Assembly: GCF_963677565.1 (NCBI RefSeq)
Contig: NZ_OY781981.1
Location: 620,001-684,000, forward strand
Length of the DNA: 64,000 nt
DNA from: an uncultured Draconibacterium sp.
GTDB taxonomy: Bacteria; Bacteroidota; Bacteroidia; Bacteroidales; Prolixibacteraceae
Direction of reading: 5' to 3'
Shown here piece after piece: positions 27,321-36,831 of the stretch (within the stretch, counting starts at the first letter, position 1; every line of letters begins with the position of its first letter). The notes under the pieces were generated by a model. The model saw only the letters and a program-made list of their open reading frames with translations. It did not search any database and was not told the DNA's origin. The position numbers and the translations under genes were made by a program.

Positions 27321-29210
27321 CTAAAACTCCGTACTCTCAATAGCCCGCTCAAACAAGCCATCCTTGCCTTCTGGCTCTTTATCCGGGTATACTTTTCTCA
27401 GTTCCCGGTATTTCTCGCGCGATTCTTCAGTGAACACACTTCCAGGATAGCTGGTAAGCATTTGTTTGTACAACTCTTTTGCCTTTTCTGCTTGCCCCAG
27501 GTGGTAATTGTTAATCTCGGCCAACATATATAACGCGTCGTCGCCCAGCAAGTCGTAGCTAAAATCAGTAACAATAGTTTGCAGGTATTCGGCAGCTAAA
27601 GCGTAGTTCTGTTTATCTATTTCAATTTTTGCTTTGCGGAACAGGATGTTATCCACCAGCGTGTGATAAGGATAAATATCGGCAATTGAATCCAGCACCA
27701 ACATCGCCTCATCAGGCCGGTTTTGGAAAAATAACAAATCGGCACTGGCAAACATCTGCAAAGGAACCGCTGTAGTATCAAGGTTGAGGTTGTTTCCTAT
27801 CAGCATCGACAACTCCATAGCATCGTTTGCTGTTAATTTTGAAGTACTGGCTTTTAACACATCCAACTGCGCTTTTGCCCAGCGAAAATTCCCCATGTAG
27901 TACCCCAGTTTTGCCTTTTTCAGTTTTACTTCGTCGCCCAGTGTATTCTTTTTGTTGGCATCAATTACCTGCGAATAAATCAACATTGCTTCCCACGGAT
28001 CATCTGCATACACATAAATATCAGCCATTTCGGCTTTCAAACGCCCCAGTTCTTCGGGTTTCAGCTGTGGAACTTTCTCTCCTTTCTCCAGTACGGCAAT
28101 TGCTTTTTCGGTATCATTCAGGTAGAAGGCCAGCAAATGCGCATACTCACGCACCAAATTCAAAGTAGCCGGTCCAATACTCAGATAAATCAATCCATTC
28201 TCAAAATCGGTAGCCAAAGCTTGTCCCTGCTCCAGATTGCCATCTCCCTCGTTGGTATATTCCATGTATTTTGCATGAATATTCCGGGCAAAAGCCTGCG
28301 GAAAAAAAGGCGTTTCCTCCCCTTTGTCCATTAAATATTCGTAAGCCTTTTGAGCCTGTGTATATTCCTTATTTCGCAATGCAAGGTCGCCCAATTGCGC
28401 AATCTGACCATCTTCAGCCCTGGTTCGTTTATCCAGAGCAACCGACTGACGCAACGCACTTGAGAATTTTTTTTCCTGCAGAAAAAACCAGATTAGCAAA
28501 CGATTGTAACCAATTACATTTGGTTCGGCCTGAATACGTTTTAACACCTGCCCCCGAAACTGGTCGCGCAAACCATCGTCAATGTCCAATCGCATTGCCG
28601 ATGACAAACTGCTTTGTACTCGAGCCAGGTGTTTTTCACCTTCTCGCAAGAGGTTCAGGTACTCTTCCATCATATTGGTATAATCGCGCAAATACAGATA
28701 CGACCGTGCCAATTCGTAGTTAAACGACTGGTCGGGCAGTGTTTTTCTTCCTTTTAAATATACATCGCGCGCCAAAGCATATTCACCCCAGGCCAGGAAA
28801 GAATTTGCCGTGGTTAGATAAGCTCCGCGGTTGGCAGGTATATTATTAACTGCATCTTGAAACATTATCTGCGCCTCTTCATCACGGTTCTGGCTTTTAT
28901 AAACCTGACCCAGATGCACGTAATATTCAGGTCGCGGTGTTTTTTGTTTTTTAATCTCACGCTGAAGTTCCGACTCAGCCTCAGCAAATTGATTCAGACT
29001 TATCAAACTGTTTATGTAATACCTGAAATACGTACTGTTTCGGGTTAATTCGTGCACCTCTTTAAGCAAAGGCGCTGCTTTCTCAAAGTCTTTTGCATTG
29101 TAATACCGAATGGCTAAACTCGATTTTGTTTGAACCTCGGAGCGCTTTTGTTGCGCAAAGCCGGTATTTAGTCCTGTAATTAATATGAGTAGTATAATGA
29201 AATGTCTCAT
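27321..29210 (-). CDS. Secreted tetratricopeptide-repeat protein
   Basis: About 629 residues from the ATG at MRHFIILLILI. That start gives a clean signal peptide ending GFAQ; the frame extends 10 codons upstream without one. The mature protein is helical throughout, with TPR motifs such as YYVHLGQVYKSQNRDEEAQIMFQDAV near residue 95 and others near 230, 300, 380 and 545-590. The C-terminal part (AAEYLQTIVTDFSYDLLGDDALYMLAEI, KAKELYKQMLTSYPGSVFTEESREKYREL) resembles YbgF/BamD-like TPRs. It is probably a periplasmic scaffold protein. It is divergent from lipA; no partner is evident. Confidence 0.8.
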   Translation of the reverse strand: MRHFIILLILITGLNTGFAQQKRSEVQTKSSLAIRYYNAKDFEKAAPLLKEVHELTRNSTYFRYYINSLISLNQFAEAESELQREIKKQKTPRPEYYVHLGQVYKSQNRDEEAQIMFQDAVNNIPANRGAYLTTANSFLAWGEYALARDVYLKGRKTLPDQSFNYELARSYLYLRDYTNMMEEYLNLLREGEKHLARVQSSLSSAMRLDIDDGLRDQFRGQVLKRIQAEPNVIGYNRLLIWFFLQEKKFSSALRQSVALDKRTRAEDGQIAQLGDLALRNKEYTQAQKAYEYLMDKGEETPFFPQAFARNIHAKYMEYTNEGDGNLEQGQALATDFENGLIYLSIGPATLNLVREYAHLLAFYLNDTEKAIAVLEKGEKVPQLKPEELGRLKAEMADIYVYADDPWEAMLIYSQVIDANKKNTLGDEVKLKKAKLGYYMGNFRWAKAQLDVLKASTSKLTANDAMELSMLIGNNLNLDTTAVPLQMFASADLLFFQNRPDEAMLVLDSIADIYPYHTLVDNILFRKAKIEIDKQNYALAAEYLQTIVTDFSYDLLGDDALYMLAEINNYHLGQAEKAKELYKQMLTSYPGSVFTEESREKYRELRKVYPDKEPEGKDGLFERAIESTEF

Positions 29211-29319
29211 TGTTTTCAGCTTGATGTACAAAAATAACACAGTTGTTTAAACTATGCTTTTTTTGAGAACAATTTTGACACTTAGTAGTTTAATCAATTT
29301 TAGTTTCTATTTAAACTTT

Positions 29320-29327
29320 TACATTTG
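29320..29327 (+). promoter_or_regulatory. -7 element upstream of lipA
   Basis: TACATTTG matches the Bacteroidota -7 consensus TAnnTTTG and lies 17 bp before the lipA start codon. No good -33 TTTG is seen at the standard distance. Confidence 0.45.
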
Positions 29328-29344
29328 CACAAAATTAATTTGTT

Positions 29345-30208
29345 ATGGCACATGAGTTGAACGGCAGAGAGCGACTGCCGAAGTGGATGAAGATGAAAAT
29401 GCCGAAGGGAGAGAGCTATTCAAAGGTGAAGAACCTGGTGAATAAACATGGTTTGCACACCATTTGCACCAGCGGAAACTGCCCGAATATTGGCGAATGC
29501 TGGAACCGTGGAACAGCCACATTTATGATTTTAGGAAACATCTGTACGCGTAAATGTAAATTCTGTGCCGTACCCAATGGAATGCCGCTTGCTCCTGATT
29601 TGGAAGAGCCGAAAAAGCTGGCTGAATCAGTTCGAATTATGGGCGTAAAACACTGTGTTATTACTTCGGTTGACCGCGACGATCTGGAAGATCAGGGCGC
29701 CGGAATCTGGGCAGAAACCATCCGCGAAGTAAAACGTGTGAATCCGGAAACAAAAATTGAAGTGCTGATTCCTGATTTCCGCGGAAAAATGGAACTGGTA
29801 CAACAGGTGATCGATGCCGGTCCGGATGTGATCTCGCACAACCTTGAAACCACCGAAGAGCGTACTCCGTTTATTCGTTTTGCTGCAAAATACCGCCGTA
29901 GTCTTGAGGTAATTAAATACGTTGCCGACAATTTCGGACGCGCAAAATCGGGTATTATGCTTGGTTTAGGCGAAACACATGAAGATGTGCTAAGAACTAT
30001 GGACGACTTGCTGGAAGCCGGTTGTAAAGTAATGACCATCGGTCAATACCTGGCACCAACAACAAAACATATGCCTGTGGTTGAATACGTCGAACCGGAG
30101 AAATTTGTGGAATACCGCAACATTGGCATCCGCAAAGGTTTTAAATTTGTTGAAAGTTCGCCACTTGTTCGTAGTTCGTACAGAGCCGAAGAACACGTAA
30201 AAGCATAA
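29345..30208 (+). CDS. lipA: Lipoyl synthase
   Basis: A radical-SAM enzyme that inserts two sulfur atoms into the octanoyl chain on lipoyl-dependent proteins. It has 287 residues. Both iron-sulfur sites are visible: the auxiliary-cluster cysteines in CTSGNCPNIGEC, and the SAM cluster CTRKCKFC preceded by FMILGNIC. The C-terminal Arg-Ser-Ser-Tyr (VRSSYRAEEH), which binds the auxiliary cluster through Ser, is present. lipB follows after 57 bp on the same strand, so synthesis and attachment of the octanoyl precursor are co-transcribed. Confidence 0.97.
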   Translation: MAHELNGRERLPKWMKMKMPKGESYSKVKNLVNKHGLHTICTSGNCPNIGECWNRGTATFMILGNICTRKCKFCAVPNGMPLAPDLEEPKKLAESVRIMGVKHCVITSVDRDDLEDQGAGIWAETIREVKRVNPETKIEVLIPDFRGKMELVQQVIDAGPDVISHNLETTEERTPFIRFAAKYRRSLEVIKYVADNFGRAKSGIMLGLGETHEDVLRTMDDLLEAGCKVMTIGQYLAPTTKHMPVVEYVEPEKFVEYRNIGIRKGFKFVESSPLVRSSYRAEEHVKA

Positions 30209-30220
30209 TTCGTGACAACA

Positions 30221-30261
30221 TCAATCTAATTCAATCTCTTTTCAATCTGATTCAATCATAC
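30221..30261. repeat. 21-bp imperfect tandem repeat in the lipA-lipB gap
   Basis: Two consecutive units begin TCAATCTAATTCAATC and TCAATCTGATTCAATC, 21 bp apart (three times seven), directly ahead of the lipB start. It may be a relative of the heptad tracts elsewhere. Confidence 0.5.
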
Positions 30262-30265
30262 AAAA

Positions 30266-30934
30266 ATGGCAGATTTTAATTACGTCGATCTTGGTTTAAA
30301 GGAATATAAAGCATGCTGGGATTACCAGGAAGAGCGTCTTATGGAGCTAACTACTCAAAAACGCAGTACCGGTAAACCTACTGCTGACAATCATTTTATT
30401 TTGGTGGAACACCCACATGTGTACACGCTGGGCAAAAGCGGCGACGAAGCCAACATGATGGCCAATGCCGAATTTTTGAAAAAGATCGAGGCCACTTATT
30501 TCAAAATAAACCGAGGTGGCGATATTACTTACCATGGGCCGGGCCAGTTGGTGGGTTACCCTATTATCGACCTCGAGCACTACAAAATTGGTGTGCGCGA
30601 ATATATTGAGAGAATGGAGGATGCCATAATTGCAACGGTTGCCGAATACGGATTGGAAGCCGGAAGAAAAGAAGGTGCTACCGGCGTGTGGCTGCAACCC
30701 GACCACAAAGTGCGTGCACGAAAAATTTGTGCCATTGGCGTGCGTGTAAGTCGCTATGTTACCATGCACGGTTTTGCGCTAAACGTAAACACCGACATGC
30801 GTTATTACAATTACATCAATCCGTGCGGATTTGCTTCATCAGCAGTAACTTCCATTCAGCAAGAGCTGGGTAGAGAAATTTCGATGGTGGAAGTAAAAGA
30901 GATCGTTAAGAAGAAATTCAACGAAGCGTACTAA
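30266..30934 (+). CDS. lipB: Lipoyl(octanoyl) transferase
   Basis: Transfers octanoate from acyl carrier protein to the lipoyl domains of 2-oxoacid dehydrogenases and GcvH. It has 222 residues. Family motifs in order are VEHPHVYTLGKSG, INRGGDITYHGPGQLVGYP, the catalytic Lys in RARKICAIGVRVSRYVTMHGFALN, and the catalytic Cys in NPCGFASSAVTSI. It is the second gene of a lipAB unit. Its last codons overlap by 4 bp with the convergent thymidylate-synthase-like gene. Confidence 0.96.
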   Translation: MADFNYVDLGLKEYKACWDYQEERLMELTTQKRSTGKPTADNHFILVEHPHVYTLGKSGDEANMMANAEFLKKIEATYFKINRGGDITYHGPGQLVGYPIIDLEHYKIGVREYIERMEDAIIATVAEYGLEAGRKEGATGVWLQPDHKVRARKICAIGVRVSRYVTMHGFALNVNTDMRYYNYINPCGFASSAVTSIQQELGREISMVEVKEIVKKKFNEAY

Positions 30935-31812
30935 GCGCCTGATTCTTTTATTCGTTTTACAATTTCAGCCTCCGCATTATCATACACTTTGCGAATTAGC
31001 GGATCGTTAAAATTCATGGTGCGCTCTTCAAAAGCCATGTCGTTTATGCGCTCAAACAGGCGCTCTTTTGCAGTGCGAATATCTTTTCCGTAAATGTGGT
31101 ACGAATCGGCCTGCCAGTTCATACGTCCCAGTTTTACTGTCCTACCTGTTTCTTCTGCAATTCCGGCTGCGACCACATCTTTACTGAATTGAATAAAGCC
31201 GAACATATTCAAAAATCCTGCATTCCAGGCATCGTTACTTCGGTAACGGATATTGCTGTTCAGCCACCACGTGCCGTCTTCGTCTTCCAAAATCCGGTAC
31301 CACAACGATTGTAAACTTGGCGGATCATCACATTTAAAATCAATGTTTGGCATCCACGTGATCATTTGTGCTTGCCGCGTAAACGGTTGCTCGGCCAATT
31401 TGTCGATCACATTTTTTATCTGGTCAACTTTAAAAGTTCCTACTACTTTAGATTCACCATCCACTAATTCTTTCCAAACACCATAATTTTGAAGGCGCCC
31501 GTGGTAAGTATATTCCGGTCGTTTATCTTCCGCATCGTTCATGTTTTTTACCAGGTGGTCTTTCAATCCTTCCAGCTCCAGCACATATTCCCGCAAATCG
31601 TCAACACCACCGGGAAAAGCCATGTGAATCATCGGATCAATCTCCGGCTCCAGAATCGTTAAGTTCATGGTACAGTCAATACTCAGCGGATCTCCCGGCC
31701 GGTCGTATTGCGTTTTAAAACGGGTTCCTTTACCGTACAAGTAAATAAGTGCTGTTTCGTAAGCTTCGGCCAACGATTTTCCTGTTACCGATATCACCGG
31801 AATGTTCTTCAT
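30931..31812 (-). CDS. Thymidylate synthase-like protein without catalytic cysteine
   Basis: A 293-residue member of the thymidylate synthase fold. Comparison with E. coli ThyA maps QRSCD to YRSND, the nucleotide-binding Asn of FN to LN (GFLNMFGF), and THLY to SYHIY, so the phosphate- and base-binding residues are kept. The segment equivalent to APCHAFFQFY reads DPPSLQSLWY, so the catalytic Cys146 is replaced by Ser. The phrase RSNDAWNAGFLNMFGF is closer to archaeal-type enzymes than to ThyA. It cannot use the normal Cys-dependent methylation. It may bind a pyrimidine nucleotide for another reaction or as a regulator. It lies alone between lipB and an oxidoreductase gene. Confidence 0.75.
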   Translation of the reverse strand: MKNIPVISVTGKSLAEAYETALIYLYGKGTRFKTQYDRPGDPLSIDCTMNLTILEPEIDPMIHMAFPGGVDDLREYVLELEGLKDHLVKNMNDAEDKRPEYTYHGRLQNYGVWKELVDGESKVVGTFKVDQIKNVIDKLAEQPFTRQAQMITWMPNIDFKCDDPPSLQSLWYRILEDEDGTWWLNSNIRYRSNDAWNAGFLNMFGFIQFSKDVVAAGIAEETGRTVKLGRMNWQADSYHIYGKDIRTAKERLFERINDMAFEERTMNFNDPLIRKVYDNAEAEIVKRIKESGA

Positions 31813-32036
31813 TTTTGTATGTTTAAGCTATTCAATTGATCGATTGGATTTAAAGATAGAAAAAAGGCAGGCGAATGAAACTTTGGCGTATATAAAAAAC
31901 AATTTGTTACCATGAACAATTGGCTTAGTTTTTCATTTTTTTAATAAGTCTTTAATTTCTTAGGAATTTATTTACAAAACTTTTATACTTTTATCCGTTT
32001 AAGTGATTTTATATTTTAATCTATAACCAATTAACA

Positions 32037-33305
32037 ATGAGTACGAAATCGACTTCGAGAAGAAGTTTCTTAAAAGGTGCGCTGGCTGCAGGAGCCGGCC
32101 TGGTTATCGTTCCGCGCCACGTGTTGGGTGGCAACGGATATCTTGCACCATCCGACCAGTTAACAAAAGCTATTATCGGTGTTGGCTCAATGGGCCGCGG
32201 TCATATTCCTTACGAGGGCATGCGTGTTGTTGCCATTTGCGATGTGGACACCGAACACCTGAAACTGGCCAAAAACCTGATTGACTACGACGTAAAACAG
32301 TTCACTGATTTCCGGGAAGTATGCCAACTCCCCGAAGTGGACATTGTGCATATTGCCACCCCACCACACTGGCACGGGATTATGGCTGTTGAAGCCGCCA
32401 AAGCCGGAAAAGACATTTGGTGCGAAAAACCAATGACCCGCACCATTGGCGAAGGCAAGAAAGTAATGGAAGCCGTAAATGCTCACGGACGTATTTTCCG
32501 TCTGAATACCTGGTTCCGTTTTAAAGACCAGTTTTACGGACTGGGAACCGATGTTAAGCCACTGAAAAAAGTAATTGACAGCGGTATTCTGGGATGGCCA
32601 CTAAAAGTTACCGTAAGCGGAATTACCGGCTACAACTGGAAATTTTACTGGCAGGGCAAACACAACCTCGCTCCACAACCGGTACCAAAAAATCTTAATT
32701 ACGATATGTGGTTGGGGCCTGCGCCTTACAAACCATACAATGTTGAGCGCGTTCATGCCAATTTCCGCGGCTACTGGGATTACGATGGCGGCGGATTAGG
32801 GGATATGGGACAACACTATCTTGACCCGGTTCAATACATGTTGGGAAAAGACGATACCAGCCCGGTAAAAATTGAGGTTGACGCACCACAACAACATTAC
32901 GATGCCGTGGGTACCTGGCGACGTGTGACTTATACTTATGCCGATGGTTGCCAGATCATTCTTGATGGCGAAAACCGCGACAAAGATGCCGCCTACATTG
33001 AAGGACCACACGGAAAAATCTACCAGGGCTTCAAATCAGACATTCCGAACCTGCAAAGCTTTATTAAAACCTTACCTGATCCTGAACCTCAGATCGGTAT
33101 TTTTTCTGAATCGGTGAAAACCCGTAAAAAGTTTGCACTGAACGAGACCAACGGATTCCGTTCGGCAACGCTTGTAAACCTGGGGATTACAGCAGTTCGA
33201 CTGGGACGCACCCTGCATTTCGATCCCGAAAAACTGGAGTTCATTGATGATGAAGGTGCAAACCGACTGATCAATCAGCCAATGCGCGCACCGTGGACGA
33301 TTTAA
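32037..33305 (+). CDS. Gfo/Idh/MocA family oxidoreductase with Tat signal
   Basis: A 422-residue NAD(P)-dependent sugar oxidoreductase. It starts with a twin-arginine signal (RRSFLKGALAAGAG), so it is exported folded. The Rossmann domain begins AIIGVGSMGRGHIP and contains the family motif WCEKPMTRTIGEG (the EKP lysine). GGLGDMGQHYLDPVQYML follows in the catalytic domain. The HEAT-DUF1080 gene begins 39 bp downstream. The combination points to extracytoplasmic oxidation of a sugar at C3 followed by processing of the keto-sugar, as in glycoside-cleaving 3-keto routes. The exact substrate is unknown. Confidence 0.88.
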   Translation: MSTKSTSRRSFLKGALAAGAGLVIVPRHVLGGNGYLAPSDQLTKAIIGVGSMGRGHIPYEGMRVVAICDVDTEHLKLAKNLIDYDVKQFTDFREVCQLPEVDIVHIATPPHWHGIMAVEAAKAGKDIWCEKPMTRTIGEGKKVMEAVNAHGRIFRLNTWFRFKDQFYGLGTDVKPLKKVIDSGILGWPLKVTVSGITGYNWKFYWQGKHNLAPQPVPKNLNYDMWLGPAPYKPYNVERVHANFRGYWDYDGGGLGDMGQHYLDPVQYMLGKDDTSPVKIEVDAPQQHYDAVGTWRRVTYTYADGCQIILDGENRDKDAAYIEGPHGKIYQGFKSDIPNLQSFIKTLPDPEPQIGIFSESVKTRKKFALNETNGFRSATLVNLGITAVRLGRTLHFDPEKLEFIDDEGANRLINQPMRAPWTI

Positions 33306-33341
33306 AGGATTAAGGATTAATAAAAAGGATTAATTAGAATT
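33305..33341. repeat. Heptad repeat between the oxidoreductase and DUF1080 genes
   Basis: AAGGATT occurs twice in perfect 7-bp register, followed by related AGGATTA and ATTAGAA units. The tract ends 3 bp before the start codon of the downstream gene. Confidence 0.6.
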
Positions 33342-33344
33342 ACA

Positions 33345-36300
33345 ATGAAAAAATATATAGTACAAATTACTACGATTCTGTTGCTGGCCTGCCTGAGTAT
33401 GGCGGGGATGGCGCAGGATAACCGAACACTCGACACCAAAGTTGCCGATGTGTTGGCACAAATGCCAACAAAAAACCTCACGCACCGCGACAAAGCGATG
33501 AACGACATCTTTTTGATGGGCAACGAAGGCTATCAGAAACTCGCAGCACAACTTGTTTCACTGGGTACCGGCGACGACACCGCCGTGCGTTATGCGCTGA
33601 ACAGTTTTTCGCGTTATGCCAGTCAGTTTGGCAAATGTAATGAACGTGCTTTTGCCGAAGAAAATCTTCTAAAAGCACTCAGCAATGAGAACGACGTGGA
33701 GGTAAAAACGTATTTGCTTAACCAACTAAACCTGGTTGCAGGCGAAAAAACGGTTGAGCAGGTAAAAAGCTACCTCACTGATGAGCAACTGGCCGAACCG
33801 GCAGCACAAACCATTCTGTCGACTGAAGACCCGAAAACGGCAGAAGTATTTCTTGCCGCTTTTCCAAAAACTGAAGGAGCAACACAAATGACGATCGTTC
33901 GGGCTTTGGGAGAGTTAAAATGCAAACGTTCCGTTCCGCTGATCACTCCGTTGGTAAGCGCAGAAAGCCAACAAATGCAGAAAACAGCACTGGCTGCACT
34001 GGCAAATATCGGATCGCCTGATTCGTATAAAACTCTGCTAAATGCGGCTTCAGATGTCGATTTTAATTACGATCCCACAAATGCAGCCGAAGTATTTCTA
34101 ACCTACACTAATCGTTTGGGCGAGCAAAACGAACTGGAATTAATGGAAAAAGCTTGCAAGGCTATTTTTAAAGCCAATTCAGCAAGTAATCACCTGCACA
34201 ATTATTCAACCGCGCTTAGTATTTACGCCAAATATTTGGGTTACGAAGCTACTCCGCTATTACTGGAAGCTGTTGATTCTCCTGACAAAGCTTTCCGCTA
34301 CTCAGCATTAAATATTGCCGAAAACCTCGGTGGCATTGCCGATACACGCAAATGGATCGCAAAAGCCGAAACAGCTAATTCGGAGGTTAAAGCAGAGATC
34401 ATCGACATGCTGGGAAGACGTGGTTGCAAACAGGCAAACGATTTTGTTTTGGCAAGCCTGGAATCAAAAGCAGAAGTTGTTCGCACAGAAGCGGTAATTG
34501 CTTTGGCAAAACTTCAGGGCAATGATGCCATCCCAACATTAACGTCACACCTGGCACAGGGAAAAGATGTTGAAGAAACAAAAGAGGTGCTGAACATGCT
34601 GCTTGACAAAGACCATTTATACCTGATTTCAGGAAATCTGGACAAATCAACCGGACAAACCAAAGCAGCTTTTATCGATCTTATCGGAGCGAAAGCCGGC
34701 TCGCAATATTTTGATGAAATACTGGGCGCCACATCTTCGTCAGATGCAGATGAAAAAGCAGCTGCATTTGCTGCTCTGAAACAAGTTTCATCTTACGAAA
34801 ATACCGACGCATTATTAAAATTGTTGCTTTCTGTTTCTGAGCCTTCTGAGATAACAGAAACACAACTTGCATTAATGGCAGCGGTTGACGGTGTTGCTGA
34901 AGAACAAGGGCCAAACGGTAAAGTATTAAGCACTTTGAATCAATCCAGTAAAAAAGCGAGATTGTTCCCTATTCTGCCAACAATTGGTGGCGAAACAGCT
35001 CTTGAAACCGTTACCGGATATTTCAATTCTTCAACAGGCGAGCAAAAAGAAGCTACGTTTACCGCTTTAACCAACTGGCAGGATTATGCCGCCTCAAAGC
35101 CTTTATTCGAAATATGCAAGTCGGGTAACACAACTTTTAGCCAGCCTGCATTTAACAGTTTTGTGCGAATGGTGGCTACTGCGAACCTGCCCGACGATCA
35201 GAAACTGCTGCAATACCGCAAGATCATGGAATATGCATCGACAGCCGACGATCAGAAAAACGTGATCGCTGCTAACGGACGCCTGAAAACATTCCTTTCG
35301 CTGGTTTATCTGGAGCAATACCTGCAAGAAGAAGAACTGACAGAAACAACATCACGCGCCATTATGAACATCGCCATGCCAGACAGCGAAGGAGAAGGCG
35401 GTTTAACGGGCGATATCGTACGACGTATTCTCGGCAAAGCAGAACAAGCTTTGTCGGGCGAAGAAAGTGCATACGACAAAATAAATATTCAGAACTACCT
35501 GAAAGCTATGCCGAAAAACAAAGGTTATGTTTCAATGTTTAACGGTAAAAACCTCGACGGATGGCAAGGAATGCTTTTAGATGGCAACCCGATAAAAATT
35601 GCCAAACTCAGCGAAGCAGAACGCGACCAAGAACAGGAGGCAGCAAATATTAAAATGGCTGAGAACTGGAGTGTAAAAGATGGAATGATCATTTTTAACG
35701 GACACGGTGCGAACCTGGTTTCGAAGAAGATTTACAAAGATTTTGACATGATTGTTGACTGGCGCATCAGCAAAGAAGGCGATAGCGGCATTTACCTGCG
35801 TGGAACACCGCAGGTGCAAATCTGGGATACGTCGCGTGTTGAAGTGGGTGCCCAGGTTGGCTCGGGTGGTTTGTACAACAACAATCCCGACAATGTGCGC
35901 GATCCGTTGCTGGTTGCCGATAACCCAATTGATGAGTGGAACACTTTCCGCATTACCATGGTGGGCGAGAATGTAACAGTGTACCTGAATGGCGAACTAG
36001 TGGTTGACAACGTAAAAATGGACAACTACTGGGATCGCAGCATACCAATTTTCAGCGAGGGAACTATCGAATTGCAGGCCCACGGAAACGAGTTGGCTTT
36101 CCGCGATGTGTATGTTCGTGAGATTAATACCAAAGAAATTGGTCTGACAGAGGAAGAAATAGACGAAGGATTTGTTTCGCTTTTTAACGGTAAAAACCTG
36201 GATGGCTGGCAGGGAAATAAAACCGATTATTATGCCGAGAATGGTGAGTTGGTGGTAAATCCAAAAATGGGTGGCCACGGTAACCTGTTCACTGAAAAAG

Positions 36301-36746
36301 AATACAGTGATTTTAATTTCCGTTTTGAGTTTAAACTGACTCCGGACGCCAACAACGGTTTGGGTATCCGTGCCCCACTTGAGGGCGACGCCGCTTATGT
36401 GGGTATGGAACTGCAAATACTGGATAACACCGCTCCTATTTATGCCAACCTGCATGAGTATCAATACCACGGATCGGTTTATGGAACGATTCCGGCAAAA
36501 CGTGGTTTTTTAAATCCGGTTGGAGACTGGAACACACAAGAGGTGATTGTAAAAGGCACCAAAATAAAGATAACGCTGAATGGCGAAGTTATTTTGGATG
36601 GCGATATTGCCGATGCCCGCGACAACGGGACAAAAGATGGTAAAGATCATCCGGGATTACAACGCGAAAAAGGTTATATCGGATTCCTGGGACATGGCTC
36701 AGAATTATGGTTCCGGAATATCCGAATTAAAGATTTGAGCGAATAA
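33345..36746 (+). CDS. Secreted HEAT-repeat protein with two C-terminal DUF1080 (3-keto-disaccharide hydrolase) domains
   Basis: 1133 residues with a Sec signal peptide (LLACLSMAGMAQ). Residues of about 30-700 are alpha-helical HEAT-like repeats (for example AVRYALNSFSRYA, KTALAALANIGS, VRTEAVIALAKLQ). Two DUF1080 jelly-roll domains follow, each opening with the same phrase: YVSMFNGKNLDGWQG near 726 and FVSLFNGKNLDGWQG near 944. The first carries an insertion after the tryptophan. DUF1080 proteins are associated with hydrolysis of 3-keto-glycosides. The co-transcribed Tat-exported oxidoreductase would make such a substrate. HEAT plus two DUF1080 domains suggests a large periplasmic or surface assembly. 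A strong terminator follows. Confidence 0.85.
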   Translation: MKKYIVQITTILLLACLSMAGMAQDNRTLDTKVADVLAQMPTKNLTHRDKAMNDIFLMGNEGYQKLAAQLVSLGTGDDTAVRYALNSFSRYASQFGKCNERAFAEENLLKALSNENDVEVKTYLLNQLNLVAGEKTVEQVKSYLTDEQLAEPAAQTILSTEDPKTAEVFLAAFPKTEGATQMTIVRALGELKCKRSVPLITPLVSAESQQMQKTALAALANIGSPDSYKTLLNAASDVDFNYDPTNAAEVFLTYTNRLGEQNELELMEKACKAIFKANSASNHLHNYSTALSIYAKYLGYEATPLLLEAVDSPDKAFRYSALNIAENLGGIADTRKWIAKAETANSEVKAEIIDMLGRRGCKQANDFVLASLESKAEVVRTEAVIALAKLQGNDAIPTLTSHLAQGKDVEETKEVLNMLLDKDHLYLISGNLDKSTGQTKAAFIDLIGAKAGSQYFDEILGATSSSDADEKAAAFAALKQVSSYENTDALLKLLLSVSEPSEITETQLALMAAVDGVAEEQGPNGKVLSTLNQSSKKARLFPILPTIGGETALETVTGYFNSSTGEQKEATFTALTNWQDYAASKPLFEICKSGNTTFSQPAFNSFVRMVATANLPDDQKLLQYRKIMEYASTADDQKNVIAANGRLKTFLSLVYLEQYLQEEELTETTSRAIMNIAMPDSEGEGGLTGDIVRRILGKAEQALSGEESAYDKINIQNYLKAMPKNKGYVSMFNGKNLDGWQGMLLDGNPIKIAKLSEAERDQEQEAANIKMAENWSVKDGMIIFNGHGANLVSKKIYKDFDMIVDWRISKEGDSGIYLRGTPQVQIWDTSRVEVGAQVGSGGLYNNNPDNVRDPLLVADNPIDEWNTFRITMVGENVTVYLNGELVVDNVKMDNYWDRSIPIFSEGTIELQAHGNELAFRDVYVREINTKEIGLTEEEIDEGFVSLFNGKNLDGWQGNKTDYYAENGELVVNPKMGGHGNLFTEKEYSDFNFRFEFKLTPDANNGLGIRAPLEGDAAYVGMELQILDNTAPIYANLHEYQYHGSVYGTIPAKRGFLNPVGDWNTQEVIVKGTKIKITLNGEVILDGDIADARDNGTKDGKDHPGLQREKGYIGFLGHGSELWFRNIRIKDLSE

Positions 36747-36767
36747 TCAATCAATTCAGCACCATAT

Positions 36768-36807
36768 AAAAATGCCATCTTTTACTAAATGAAAAGATGG
36801 CATTTTT
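36768..36807. terminator. Bidirectional terminator
   Basis: A 16-bp perfect stem (AAAAATGCCATCTTTT and its complement) with an 8-nt loop, A-rich on the left and T-rich on the right. It serves the DUF1080 gene on the plus strand and the convergent PhnA-like gene on the minus strand. Confidence 0.9.
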
Positions 36808-36831
36808 TTTATTTTGGATAACTTATTCTTC

